Part shown: one piece after another, positions 36,377 to 45,091 of the stretch
Position numbering within the stretch: the stretch's first letter is position 1
Layout: every line of letters starts with the position of its first letter
Source of the DNA: Nostoc linckia z4
GTDB taxonomy: Bacteria > Cyanobacteriota > Cyanobacteriia > Cyanobacteriales > Nostocaceae
Direction: 5' to 3'
Length of the DNA stretch: 64,000 nucleotides
Assembly (NCBI RefSeq): GCF_002608075.1
Contig: NZ_LAHA01000002.1
Location: forward strand, 225,540-289,539
Notes under the pieces: generated by a model
Database searches by the model: none
Seen by the model: the letters and a program-made list of their open reading frames with translations, nothing else
Told to the model about the DNA's origin: nothing
Position numbers and translations under genes: made by a program

Positions 36377-38464
36377 TTATTGAACTGTCTGCCAAATTTT
36401 TAAAATATTTTCACCACTTCCACCACCAGCAATAGTCTGTCCATCTGGGCTGATAGCAACAGCATAAATATATCCAGAACCGGTTTCTAAAGTGCGGATT
36501 TTTTCTCCTGTAACTGGATTCCAAAGTTTGATAGTCCTATCACTGCTGCCACTGATAAGGGTGATATTATTGAAAGCTGTTTTTGGCAAAAAAGCAATGG
36601 AGTTAATCTTATCATTATGTCCCTTTAATGTGTAAATTAACTTTCCCGTTTGTAAATTCCACAATTTAATTGTTTTGTCATTACTACCACTAGCTAGAGT
36701 TTTGCCATCAGGAGCAAAAGCAACGGAAAGAACGGAGCCGCTATGTCCATTTAAGGTGCGGATTAATTTTCCAGTTTCTAAATTCCACAGCTTAATTGTT
36801 TTATCCCAACTACCACTGGCGAGGGTTTTACCATCAGGACTGAAAACCACAGACTGAACGCCATTGGTATGTCCTTCGAGAGTGCGGATTAACTTTCCTG
36901 TGTCTAAATTCCACAGTTTGATTTTCGTATCTTTACTAGCACTTCCACTGGCGAGGATTTTACCATTGGGGCTAAAATTCACCGAGGTAACTCCATCGGT
37001 ATGTCCTTCGAGAGTGCGAATTAAGTTACCTGTTTCCACATTCCACAGTTTAATTTTCGTGTCCGCGCTTCCACTGGCGAGGGTTTTGCTATCGGGACTA
37101 AAGGCTACAGTCCAAATCCAATTAGAATGGCCTTCAAGGGAGCGAATTTCTTCTTTACTTGCGAGATTCCATAGCTTGATTGTTTTGTCATCACTAGCAC
37201 TACCAAGGGTTTTACCATCAGGACTAAAGGCTACGGAATTCACATCGCTGGAATGTCCTTTGAGAGATTTGGCTAAATAAGGGACTTCCAAGATGTTTTT
37301 TACTGGGGAACTAACAGGCTGAGAAATTGGTTCAGAAAGCTGGTTGATTTCACTGGGACGACTTTGGAAATACCAAACTCCCCCTAGTCCTAAAACCAAA
37401 ACGCCAGTACCTAACAGCAGGGGAGTTTTGAGTTTGTTATTTAGTTTTGGTGGAGGGGTGGTATTTGCTTTGTTATTTGGTTTTGGTGAAATTGGGGCTG
37501 TATTTGCGGAAGTACTTTTAAATGTTGCTGTGAGTATAGTAGGGGGTACTTGTACTGAGGATGTTAAGTCCGCGAGAACTTCATCAGCTGATTGATAGCG
37601 TTTTTGAATGTCGGGTTGTAAAAGCTTGTCCAAAACTTCAGCCAACTCCGCAGATAAAGGAATTGCGTCTCTACCTGAAGGATTCAAATATTGTCGCCAG
37701 GATGTAGTCCAACCATAACCCTGTTGCATCCACAATTGAGATGGGCGGACTCCAGTTAGTAGATGAAAACAAGTTGCTCCCAAACTGAATAAATCACTGG
37801 CTGGGTAAGCTTTACCATCTTGCATTTGTTCCAGTGCTGTGTAACCGTGGGAGCCTATGACAGTGCCAATTTTAGTCTGTACTCTTGCTGTTAGTTGCTT
37901 AGAAGCTCCAAAATCAATTAAAACTAATCGCCCATCAATTTGGCGGCGAATAATATTTTGTGGCTTGATATCTCGATGAATCACTCCTAGTGCGTGAATA
38001 AATTTCAGCACCGGCAATAAATCTAGCAACAGTTCTTGAATCTCTATTTCGTGATAGTTTCCGCGCTTTTCCCATTCTTTGAGCAAATTCTGTCCATTAA
38101 TAAATTGCTGTACTAAAAATAAATAGCCATTCTGCTCAAAATAAGCCAATAAAGTAGGAATTTGTGGATGTTCAGCCAATTGTTGAAGTCGGCTGGCTTC
38201 TTGTTTAAATAATTCAATAGCTTTTGTTAAGGGGCCGGTTCCTTGAAGTTTTGGTGCAAATTGTTTGACAACGCAGCATTCATTCAGCTTGTGGACATCT
38301 TCCGCTAGATAGGTTCTGCCAAACCCGCCCTCATCTGATAATACTTGAGTCGGACGATAGCGACCTCCCAGTAGGGGTATCAGTTCCGCTCGACAATTGT
38401 GGCAATACTTGTTTTCATCAGGATTTAGGGGTTTTTGGCAGTCGGGATTCACACAACAAAGCAT
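36377..38464 (-). CDS. Ser/Thr protein kinase with zinc ribbon and seven WD40 repeats
   Basis: 695 residues, ATG at 38464. Residues 4-24 form a CxxxxC...CxxC zinc ribbon (CVNPDCQ, CHNC). The kinase domain (35-300) has the glycine loop GGFGRTYLA, Lys67, HRDIKPQN (Asp165) and DFG (184-186), so it should be active. A Pro/Asn-rich linker leads to one membrane helix (347-366). Seven WD40 repeats of about 42 residues follow, each ending in IKLWN, forming a beta propeller on the other side of the membrane. Typical Hanks-type kinase of filamentous cyanobacteria. Target unknown. It shares its N-terminal layout with the PP2C protein at 56148. Confidence 0.95.
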   Translation of the reverse strand: MLCCVNPDCQKPLNPDENKYCHNCRAELIPLLGGRYRPTQVLSDEGGFGRTYLAEDVHKLNECCVVKQFAPKLQGTGPLTKAIELFKQEASRLQQLAEHPQIPTLLAYFEQNGYLFLVQQFINGQNLLKEWEKRGNYHEIEIQELLLDLLPVLKFIHALGVIHRDIKPQNIIRRQIDGRLVLIDFGASKQLTARVQTKIGTVIGSHGYTALEQMQDGKAYPASDLFSLGATCFHLLTGVRPSQLWMQQGYGWTTSWRQYLNPSGRDAIPLSAELAEVLDKLLQPDIQKRYQSADEVLADLTSSVQVPPTILTATFKSTSANTAPISPKPNNKANTTPPPKLNNKLKTPLLLGTGVLVLGLGGVWYFQSRPSEINQLSEPISQPVSSPVKNILEVPYLAKSLKGHSSDVNSVAFSPDGKTLGSASDDKTIKLWNLASKEEIRSLEGHSNWIWTVAFSPDSKTLASGSADTKIKLWNVETGNLIRTLEGHTDGVTSVNFSPNGKILASGSASKDTKIKLWNLDTGKLIRTLEGHTNGVQSVVFSPDGKTLASGSWDKTIKLWNLETGKLIRTLNGHSGSVLSVAFAPDGKTLASGSNDKTIKLWNLQTGKLIYTLKGHNDKINSIAFLPKTAFNNITLISGSSDRTIKLWNPVTGEKIRTLETGSGYIYAVAISPDGQTIAGGGSGENILKIWQTVQ

Positions 38465-39176
38465 ACTGGGAATCCATTTCCATGTTGGGGGTATATATTC
38501 ATTTTAAGTCATGCAGTATAATCTCTCTTGTTAGTTAATCTTACTGAAACACCATACAAATCGCTAATTTCCTTACCTCATCAGGTATTCCACAATTTAC
38601 ATAGCTTGAAAAAAGTTGCGATCGCACTATGCCTTTTCAGCAATTGATTGGCATTAATTCCACATATCTATACATGTATGTATTCTCCGTTTAAGAGTCA
38701 GACACCATCGCCTGAGTTACACAAAAATATCTCGACAAAAATCCGAAAAGCTGTAATTTCAATTTGGAGGTCAGTATATACCTACCAACTTGGAATTAAC
38801 TCTGGTGGTTTAAATTGAAATCAGAATTCAGAATTCAGGAGTCAGAATTCAGAATTCAGGAGTCAGAATTCAGGAGTCAGAATTCAGGAGTCAGAATTCA
38901 GGAGTCAGAATTCAGGAGTCAGAATTCAGGAGTCAGAATTCAGGAGTCAGAATTCAGGAGTCAGAATTCAGGAGTCAGAATTCAGGAGTCAGAATTTAGA
39001 ATTTAGATGCAATCAGTTTAGAGTAAGACTCAATAGTGTATGTTGTTAACTACTGAATCAAAAATTTAGTTTGCTGTTTTATCATTTCTTCAACAGCCAT
39101 TAAACTCCCAACTCCCAACTTCTAACTCCTAACTCCTAACTTCTAACTTCCCAACTCCTAATTTCCCAACTAAAGT
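38465..39176. other. Spacer with tandem repeats between divergent genes
   Basis: 712 bp. 38820-39000 is a 15-bp tandem array (listed separately); 39103-39172 is rich in AACTCCTAACTT-type repeats. One HIP1 site lies near 38620. No gene; the open frame across the array is only repeat. Confidence 0.6.
38820..39000 (+). repeat. 15-bp tandem array, unit AGAATTCAGGAGTCA
   Basis: About eleven GGAGTCAGAATT units, the last nine or so at an exact 15-bp period and nearly identical. The first units also contain an extra GAATTCA. No spacers, so not a CRISPR array. The perfect period points to recent slippage expansion. Confidence 0.9.
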
Positions 39177-40775
39177 ATGGCGATCGCAATCGATTTTGGC
39201 ACTAGCAACACAGTCATTGCTCGTTGGAATTCTGTAACCCAACAGCCAGAAACCTTGAATTTACCTGGTTTATCAATTAAACAAAGTCTCAATCCACCGC
39301 TGATTCCGAGTTTAGTTTATATTGAAGACGCAGCAGCAAGTAAAATCTTAGTGGGTCAACAAGTACGCGATCGCGGTCTCGATCTCAAGGGCGAAACTAG
39401 ATTTTTCCGCAGCTTCAAGCGCGGTATTGGTGCAAATATTCAAGGTTTTTTACCTGAGTTAGATGGACAAATTGTCACTTTTGAGCAGGTTGGGCAATGG
39501 TTTCTCACTCAAGTAATTGCAGAACTAGCACCCCTAGAAGGTGGCTTAGATTCTCTGGTGTTAACAGTACCAGTAGATAGTTTTGAAGCCTACCGTCATT
39601 GGTTAGGAAAAGTTTGCCAGTCTTTAAAAGTCGAACAAGTGCGAATGCTGGATGAACCCACAGCCGCCGCTTTGGGTTATGGCTTGGCAGATCGAGAAAT
39701 TATCTTGGTAATTGACTTTGGTGGCGGTACTTTGGATTTGTCCCTTGTGCGGTTGGATCGAAGCGTGCAAGCAACTACAAAACCGGTGGGATTTCTGCTG
39801 AAATGGGGTAATAAATCTTTAGCTGAAGATTCTAAACAAAAAGTCAAAACAGCCCGTGTATTGGCGAAAGCTGGACAGAATTTAGGCGGTACTGATATTG
39901 ATAATTGGTTAGTAGATTACTTTGCCAAAAATCAAGGACTGGCGGTTAGTCCTTTGACAACAAGATTGGCGGAAAAAGTGAAAATTCAGTTATCAACTCA
40001 AAATCAAGCCAGTGAAGTTTATTTTGATGATGAAACATTTGAAAGTTATGAATTGGAATTAAACCGCGAAACTTTTGAAAATGTCCTCAAAGAACACGCA
40101 TTTTTTGAGTTATTAGATGAATCCATGACGACGCTGTTGCAACAAGCAAGACGCCAAGGAATAGAAATTGCAGATATTAATGCAGTTTTATTAGTTGGTG
40201 GAACTGTACAATTGCCAGTAGTGCAGACATGGATTAAACAATATTTTGAGCCAGAAAAAATTCGTTGCGAACGTCCCTTTGAAGCCATTGCCCAAGGTGC
40301 GTTACAAATTGCCCAAGGCATTGAAATCAAAGACTTTCTCTACCATAGCTATGGTATTCGCTACTGGGATCGCCGCAATCAACGCCACCATTGGCATCCC
40401 ATAATTAAAGCTGGACAGCCATATCCCATGAGTCAGCCAGTAGAATTAGTTTTAGGGGCTTCTGTGGAGAATCAGCCAAGCATTGAATTAATTATGGGAG
40501 AATTGGGAGCAGACACAGGTAATACTGAAGTTTATTTTGATGGCGATCGCTTAATTACTCGTCGTCTTGAAAGTAGTGAAATCAGCGTCAAACCCCTCAA
40601 TGACAAAGAAGGCGCTAGAACAATAGCCCAACTCACACCAAGCGGATTTCCAGGGAGCGATCGTATTAAAATCTTCTTTCAAGTTGATGAACAACGCTTT
40701 TTGCGAATCACCGTTGAGGACTTGTTAACCAATGACACGCTTTTAGAAAATCAACTCGTAGCACAGTTGAGTTAA
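39177..40775 (+). CDS. Hsp70-family (DnaK-like) protein
   Basis: 532 residues, ATG at 39177. The ATPase domain has the phosphate-1 motif IAIDFGTSNTVIARW, the phosphate-2 motif LVIDFGGGTLDLSLVRL and the adenosine motif AVLLVGGTVQLPVVQ. The C-terminal 150 residues form a short substrate-domain-like part without the DnaK lid. At 532 residues it is shorter than DnaK (about 635), a divergent Hsp70 type frequent in cyanobacteria. Substrate unknown. Confidence 0.92.
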   Translation: MAIAIDFGTSNTVIARWNSVTQQPETLNLPGLSIKQSLNPPLIPSLVYIEDAAASKILVGQQVRDRGLDLKGETRFFRSFKRGIGANIQGFLPELDGQIVTFEQVGQWFLTQVIAELAPLEGGLDSLVLTVPVDSFEAYRHWLGKVCQSLKVEQVRMLDEPTAAALGYGLADREIILVIDFGGGTLDLSLVRLDRSVQATTKPVGFLLKWGNKSLAEDSKQKVKTARVLAKAGQNLGGTDIDNWLVDYFAKNQGLAVSPLTTRLAEKVKIQLSTQNQASEVYFDDETFESYELELNRETFENVLKEHAFFELLDESMTTLLQQARRQGIEIADINAVLLVGGTVQLPVVQTWIKQYFEPEKIRCERPFEAIAQGALQIAQGIEIKDFLYHSYGIRYWDRRNQRHHWHPIIKAGQPYPMSQPVELVLGASVENQPSIELIMGELGADTGNTEVYFDGDRLITRRLESSEISVKPLNDKEGARTIAQLTPSGFPGSDRIKIFFQVDEQRFLRITVEDLLTNDTLLENQLVAQLS

Positions 40776-41095
40776 GAAATTATACTTCAATACCTTTGGT
40801 GTTAAGTAAAATAAAAACCCCTCCCCGCAGGCGGGGAGGGGAGACAAAGCGTAGCTTTGGCTCTTTGGGGTGCAATGGCTGTGGGAATTATCACTAATTA
40901 TGCGGACATGATATTATACTAATTTGTATTTACCAAACGTAATTTCATCATTTCTATTCCCCATCTATCCATCTCCCCACTTGCCACCCAAGTTACTATT
41001 TTTAAGTGCAACTTAGTATGAAGTATTTTTTTGTTGTTTTTTGAGCTTACTTTATAAAGTTCTTGATTTTTGAACTGACTGTAGTTCTAGCAGTG
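40776..41095. other. Convergent spacer
   Basis: 320 bp between the Hsp70-like gene (+) and the candidate mcdB (-). It contains the terminator-like hairpin at 40818-40841 and a small CAAAGC/GCTTTG hairpin at about 40845-40859. No gene seen. Confidence 0.5.
40813..40841 (-). terminator. Strong terminator-like hairpin
   Basis: Perfect 11-bp stem CCCCTCCCCGC/GCGGGGAGGGG with a 2-nt loop (40818-40841). On the minus strand it is followed by TTTTTATTTT, so it fits a terminator for the mcdA-mcdB-like operon, 255 bp past its end. Confidence 0.65.
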
Positions 41096-41701
41096 CTAGT
41101 CATAAAGCCAAGTATTTTCTGCAAAATCATCATTTGTTGATGTTTGTCGTTCTGCTAGTTTTTCAGATGAACGATGTGATTTTTTATAATTTAGTGGATT
41201 GTAGTTTTCCTTTACTGGTTTGATAGCACTAGTTTGTTTAGCAACAACTTGAGATTTAGTTTCTGCTGCTTGTTTGAAAGCATTAATTTCTTCTATCAGT
41301 TTGGAATTTGCTTCTGCAAGTTGTAGTGCTGTTTTTTTGGTTTCGTCAAGTTCTTTTGTTAGCTGTTCTGCTAAAATTTTTTGTTCCGAGACTAATGTTT
41401 TTTGTTGTGATAGTTTTGATTTCAAATCTACTATTTCTTGTTCTAGAGCAGCTTCCTTTTGATGACTTTTTTCGAGATTGTTTGTCAATTCTTTGACAGT
41501 TGCTTCTAAATCAGCTTTTGTAGGATTTGTGCGCCTAGTAGTAGTTGGTTCGGGTATTGGTGGTGAAGATTCTTCATCAGTTGTAGCCTCTTCCGGGGCT
41601 ATTTCTTGAGCGGAAACTTCAATCACAGATTCATCTTCTGGAGATGTAAATTTTTGTGCTTCTTGTTGTAGTAAATCTGATAAACTTTGTTTTTTAGCCA
41701 T
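41096..41701 (-). CDS. Coiled-coil protein, candidate carboxysome-positioning McdB
   Basis: 201 residues from the ATG at 41701, which overlaps the ParA stop by one base (TAATG) with GGAGG upstream. N-terminus MAKKQSLSDLLQQEAQKF, an acidic and Pro/Thr-rich disordered part (about 18-65), a long Glu/Lys/Leu coiled coil (about 65-155), a basic linker, and the C-terminal end NTWLYD. McdB proteins of cyanobacteria are small, disordered, with a coiled coil, and carry a conserved Trp within the last few residues; all these are seen here. Partner of the ParA-type ATPase. The name is an inference from architecture and context. Confidence 0.65.
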   Translation of the reverse strand: MAKKQSLSDLLQQEAQKFTSPEDESVIEVSAQEIAPEEATTDEESSPPIPEPTTTRRTNPTKADLEATVKELTNNLEKSHQKEAALEQEIVDLKSKLSQQKTLVSEQKILAEQLTKELDETKKTALQLAEANSKLIEEINAFKQAAETKSQVVAKQTSAIKPVKENYNPLNYKKSHRSSEKLAERQTSTNDDFAENTWLYD

Positions 41702-42333
41702 TATTTCCTCCAATCACGCTGTAATTCATCAGCTGCGCGGCGATAGTCTAACTCCGCTTCCCGTGCATTTCCTCCTCGCCATTGAGTAATCGCTACACCT
41801 TCAAGCGCGGCTCGTTCGTGAGCTTTGTAAGTGCGAATCAAGGTATTAAAAGCAGGAATACCTAGCCGTGTCAGAGTTTTTTTTGCTTCTAGTGCTTCCC
41901 CGATGCTGCGCGTATCGACTTTAGTGAGCAATACCCGATGGGGGGTTCCCAGGGGGATAACGGCTTCCTTGACTGTTTCCACGAGGACAGCTAAATCCAT
42001 TGCAGACGGGGGTGTAGGCAAAACTAGATAATCTGCGATCGCAACTACCGCTACTAATGCTTCAGAGCGCAGCGCGGGAGGCGTATCCACCACTACTAAA
42101 TCGTAACCTTTTATTTTTCCCAAATCACCTAAAAGTGTTGGATCTGTTTCTTGAGATAAATCAAATCCCATTCCTTGCTGACTACGCCCGAACCACCAAC
42201 TGGCAGAACCTTGAATATCTGCATCAATCAGCAACACCTTTTTTTTCTTCGCGAAGTTTGCAGCTAAGTTGATTGCGGTAGTCGTTTTACCGACTCCTCC
42301 TTTACCGTTGAGAATAGCGATGATTTTTGACAC
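41701..42333 (-). CDS. ParA-family ATPase, candidate McdA
   Basis: 210 residues, ATG at 42333. Deviant Walker A NGKGGVGKTTT with the signature lysine Lys11, switch region VLLIDADIQGSASWW, Walker B DLVVVDTPP. It is short, lacking an N-terminal HTH, like orphan ParA proteins that position protein cargo on the nucleoid. With the coiled-coil gene directly downstream and translationally coupled, this fits the McdA (type 2) position in carboxysome distribution. A plasmid or chromosome ParA role is less likely since no ParB or parS is present. Confidence 0.85.
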   Translation of the reverse strand: MSKIIAILNGKGGVGKTTTAINLAANFAKKKKVLLIDADIQGSASWWFGRSQQGMGFDLSQETDPTLLGDLGKIKGYDLVVVDTPPALRSEALVAVVAIADYLVLPTPPSAMDLAVLVETVKEAVIPLGTPHRVLLTKVDTRSIGEALEAKKTLTRLGIPAFNTLIRTYKAHERAALEGVAITQWRGGNAREAELDYRRAADELQRDWRK

Positions 42334-42351
42334 TGCTTGCTTCCGATGCTG

Positions 42352-42402
42352 AGTGTTGAGTTAAGAGTTAGGAGTTAAGAGTTAGGAGTTAAGAGTTAGG
42401 AG
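42352..42402 (+). repeat. GTTAGGA/GTTAAGA tandem array
   Basis: AGAGTTAGGAGTTA units repeated at 14-bp spacing between the mcdA-like gene and the P450 gene, followed by CCAGTC/CCCAGT units (42429-42470). Non-coding. Confidence 0.7.
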
Positions 42403-42557
42403 TGATTTTTGTCCTTGTTCTCTTTAGTCTTCCCAGTCCCTAGTCACCAGTCTCCAGTTCCCAGTCCCTAATGATGAATATACCGCTTTCTGTGACCCGC
42501 AATCACATAAAAACTCGTAACAATAAAATTTAGCAGCTATTAATTCCACGAATTTCT

Positions 42558-43940
42558 ATGACAACAACTTACAATCTACCTGATGGGCCTCAAATACCGC
42601 GCTGGCTGCGGACGATCAAGTTTATTAGTCAGCCTGTAAAATATGTGGATGATTTTGCGAAAATTTACGGCGACAGTTTCACTATTCAAAGTAATCCTTC
42701 AGACAACCCCATTGTTTACTTTAGTCAACCAGAAGCACTTGAGCAGATTTTTACATCTGATTTGAGTAGTTTTGAGGTTGGCAGGGGCAATACGGGGCTG
42801 AGATTTTTACTTGGCGATCGCTCTTTCATGCTATCAGATGGCGAACGTCACCAGCGGCAAAGACAATTATTAGCTCCTCCTTTTCATGGCGAGAGAATGC
42901 GGGCTTATGGCGAGGATATCCGTCAAATCACACAACAGGTAAGCCATCAATGGCAAATGAACAAGCCTTTGAAAATACGTAATTCCATGCAAGAAATCAC
43001 TTTGCGTGTTATCCTGCGGGTTGTGTTTGGTTTGGAAGCAGGAGAGCGATTTGAGGAATTAAGGCGATCGCTAAGTGATTTACTAGACTTCATGACTTCA
43101 CCTTTAATGTCTAGCGCCTTCTTTTTCAATTTCATGCAAAAAGATTTTGGTACTTGGAGTCCGTGGGGTTGGATTCTCCAACAACAAAAAAAAATCGATG
43201 AACTTATTTATACTTTGCTTCGGGAACGTCGCGCCCAACCCCAGCAAAATCGCCAAGATATCCTTAGTTTGATGATGGCTGCTCGTTATGACGATGGTCA
43301 AGGGATGTCAGATAAAGAATTGCACGACGAATTAATGACTCTTTTAGTCGCCGGACATGAAACTACAGCTTCGGCTTTAACATGGGCATTTTACTGGATT
43401 GATTATTTACCACAGGTGCGTGAAAACTTGCTGCGGGAACTCCCCACTGTTGCTGCTAACACAGATTTGAGTACCATTGCTAAATTGCCTTATTTGACAG
43501 CAGTTTGCCAAGAAACATTGCGAATTTATCCCATTGCCATGAATGCTTTCTTCCGAATTGTTAAAACCCCAATTGAAATTATGGGTTACAAACTACCAAA
43601 AGGAACCCTAATTATTCCCAGCATTTATTTAGCACATCATCGCGAACAAGTCTATCCACAACCCAAACAATTCAAACCAGAAAGATTTTTAGAAAGACAA
43701 TATTCACCTTATGAATATTTACCATTTGGTGGTGGTAATCGTCGTTGTATTGGCATGGCATTTGCTATGTATGAAATGAAAATTGTCTTGGCAACTATTT
43801 TGTCAGAATTTCAATTATCCTTAGTCAATAAACGTCCCGTGCGTCCCGTGCGCCGTGGTTTAACCACCGCCGCACCGGCTGGAATGCGAATGATTCCAAG
43901 CCCTCAAGTAAAACTAGCAAATACACCAGCGTTAGTTTAA
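42558..43940 (+). CDS. Cytochrome P450, CYP110-like
   Basis: 460 residues, ATG at 42558. I-helix AGHETT at 265-270, ExxR at 319-322 (ETLR), PERF at 374-377, and heme loop FGGGNRRCIG with Cys397. N-terminus PDGPQIPRWLRTIKFISQP has no membrane anchor. The sequence type matches the cyanobacterial CYP110 family, whose members oxidise fatty acids or terpenes in Anabaena and Nostoc. It needs ferredoxin as electron donor. Substrate unknown. Confidence 0.93.
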   Translation: MTTTYNLPDGPQIPRWLRTIKFISQPVKYVDDFAKIYGDSFTIQSNPSDNPIVYFSQPEALEQIFTSDLSSFEVGRGNTGLRFLLGDRSFMLSDGERHQRQRQLLAPPFHGERMRAYGEDIRQITQQVSHQWQMNKPLKIRNSMQEITLRVILRVVFGLEAGERFEELRRSLSDLLDFMTSPLMSSAFFFNFMQKDFGTWSPWGWILQQQKKIDELIYTLLRERRAQPQQNRQDILSLMMAARYDDGQGMSDKELHDELMTLLVAGHETTASALTWAFYWIDYLPQVRENLLRELPTVAANTDLSTIAKLPYLTAVCQETLRIYPIAMNAFFRIVKTPIEIMGYKLPKGTLIIPSIYLAHHREQVYPQPKQFKPERFLERQYSPYEYLPFGGGNRRCIGMAFAMYEMKIVLATILSEFQLSLVNKRPVRPVRRGLTTAAPAGMRMIPSPQVKLANTPALV

Positions 43941-43971
43941 CAACTAATGGTCTATCGCATTAATTTTGATG

Positions 43972-44030
43972 AGTTTGTAGTAAGCACTTCAGTGCTTAAA
44001 AATCAAGGACTAAAGTCCTAACTACAAACT
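43972..44030. repeat. Cruciform-like dispersed repeat
   Basis: Outer stem AGTTTGTAGT (43972-43981) with ACTACAAACT (44021-44030). Inside are two hairpins, AAGCACTTCAGTGCTT and GGACTAAAGTCC. Related to the repeat at 33214-33259. Confidence 0.7.
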
Positions 44031-44180
44031 TATTTATCTCTCAGAACTAATAGGACAGACCACTAGTGGTCTGGCAACCCAAAATTGCTGGGTTTGTACT
44101 GGGAAAAGGGTAAAGGGGAAGGGGGAAAAAATCAAAACCTTTTCCCTTTACCCCTTACCCTTTACCCCCCAAAGTTGACT

Positions 44181-44256
44181 TGCCACGTTAGTAGTAGCGT
44201 GTCAAGGCTAAAATAGTGCATTAGTAAACTCTTGTGGGGTGGGCATCCTGCCCGCC
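44181..44256. repeat. MITE-like dispersed repeat, family B, copy 2
   Basis: The 60 bp at 44197-44256 match 4106-4165 with one mismatch. The left end TTGCCACGTTAGTAGTAGCGTGTCAA forms a palindrome in which a right end abuts a left end, as if two elements met there. The right end of the element is missing and the acyltransferase gene ends 9 bp away. 44100-44170 holds GGGGAAA/TTTCCCC heptamers. Confidence 0.65.
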
Positions 44257-44264
44257 GTAACATT

Positions 44265-44879
44265 TCACAAATGATTTGTGATTGCTATAGAACTACTTGG
44301 AATTTCTTGTTGCTCGGCAAGTTTTTCATAATGTTCTTTATCGCGATATTTAATTACTCTCATAGGTTGATTTCCAACAATTGCTAAAGGTTCTACATTA
44401 GCAGTGACCACTGTCCCTGCTGCCACAATTGCACCATCGCCAATGGAAACTCCGGGAACAATTAAAACATTTCCACCAATCCAAACATTGCGGCCGATGC
44501 TAACAGGCTTATGAATATAAACGTTATGTTCGTATGGCAAATTATTACTTTGATAGTCGTGATTTGCAGACAGAATCACAACATTAAATCCCAGTGTTGT
44601 ATTATCACCAATTGTGATTCCGCCACGTCCATCTAAAATAACATCTTGTCCAATGTAAACTTTATTTCCCAGAGATACATTTTGCGGATGTTCAATTCTC
44701 ACATCTCGCTTAAATCGTAAACCTGAGCCACCAAATTTTAACTGACTCTTCAGTTGTTGATGCTTATATCTCTTGATTTTGCTTTCTAAATATTCTTCCC
44801 ACTTTACCAAATGAGGTATTAATCGTCGTTCAAATACTTGCTCTAATTTATTGATAATTTTTTCTTTTATTTGTTTCAT
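44265..44879 (-). CDS. Hexapeptide-repeat acyltransferase (WcaF/maltose O-acetyltransferase-like)
   Basis: 204 residues, ATG at 44879. A basic amphipathic N-terminus is followed by left-handed beta-helix repeats (NKVYIGQDVILDGRGGITIG, IGRNVWIGGNVLIVPGVSIG). The catalytic His is in VILSANHDY. The family acetylates sugars using acetyl-CoA, often in exopolysaccharide synthesis. The C-terminus (about 180-204) is polar. The 3' end nearly touches a family B repeat. Confidence 0.88.
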   Translation of the reverse strand: MKQIKEKIINKLEQVFERRLIPHLVKWEEYLESKIKRYKHQQLKSQLKFGGSGLRFKRDVRIEHPQNVSLGNKVYIGQDVILDGRGGITIGDNTTLGFNVVILSANHDYQSNNLPYEHNVYIHKPVSIGRNVWIGGNVLIVPGVSIGDGAIVAAGTVVTANVEPLAIVGNQPMRVIKYRDKEHYEKLAEQQEIPSSSIAITNHL

Positions 44880-44948
44880 AAAACCTTACATAAATTTGAT
44901 TCCCCTCTACTTTCAACCAGGAAAATAAAAGAAAGAAGGGACTTTATT

Positions 44949-45061
44949 TAGTCATTAGTCATTAGTCATTAGTCATTAGTCATTGGTCATTGGTTATGAA
45001 TTATTCTCTTTGTCTCCCTTGTCTCCCTTGTCTCCCTTGTCTACCTTGTCTCCCTTGTCTA
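44949..45061. repeat. STRR arrays TCATTAG and CCCTTGTCT
   Basis: GTCATTA heptamers at 44949-44997, then TCCCTTGTC 9-mers (six or so) at 45009-45061. The latter is complementary to the GGGAGACAA array at 55320-55391. Confidence 0.75.
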
Positions 45062-45091
45062 AAAACTGCTGTAATTTTATGTAGTTATTTA

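Noticed and set aside
36864-37280. 138-codon frame on the plus strand
   Set aside because: Antisense shadow of the WD40 repeats, with the same 42-codon period.
38820-39000. CRISPR array
   Set aside because: The units are contiguous with no spacers; the other heptamer and 9-mer arrays also lack spacers and no cas genes are present.
38815-39006. Open frame of SEFRIQE repeats
   Set aside because: It is purely the 15-bp tandem array translated; no non-repetitive protein sequence.
41701-42333. Plasmid partition ParA
   Set aside because: No ParB, parS or replication gene; genes around are chromosomal housekeeping and the partner protein is coiled-coil.
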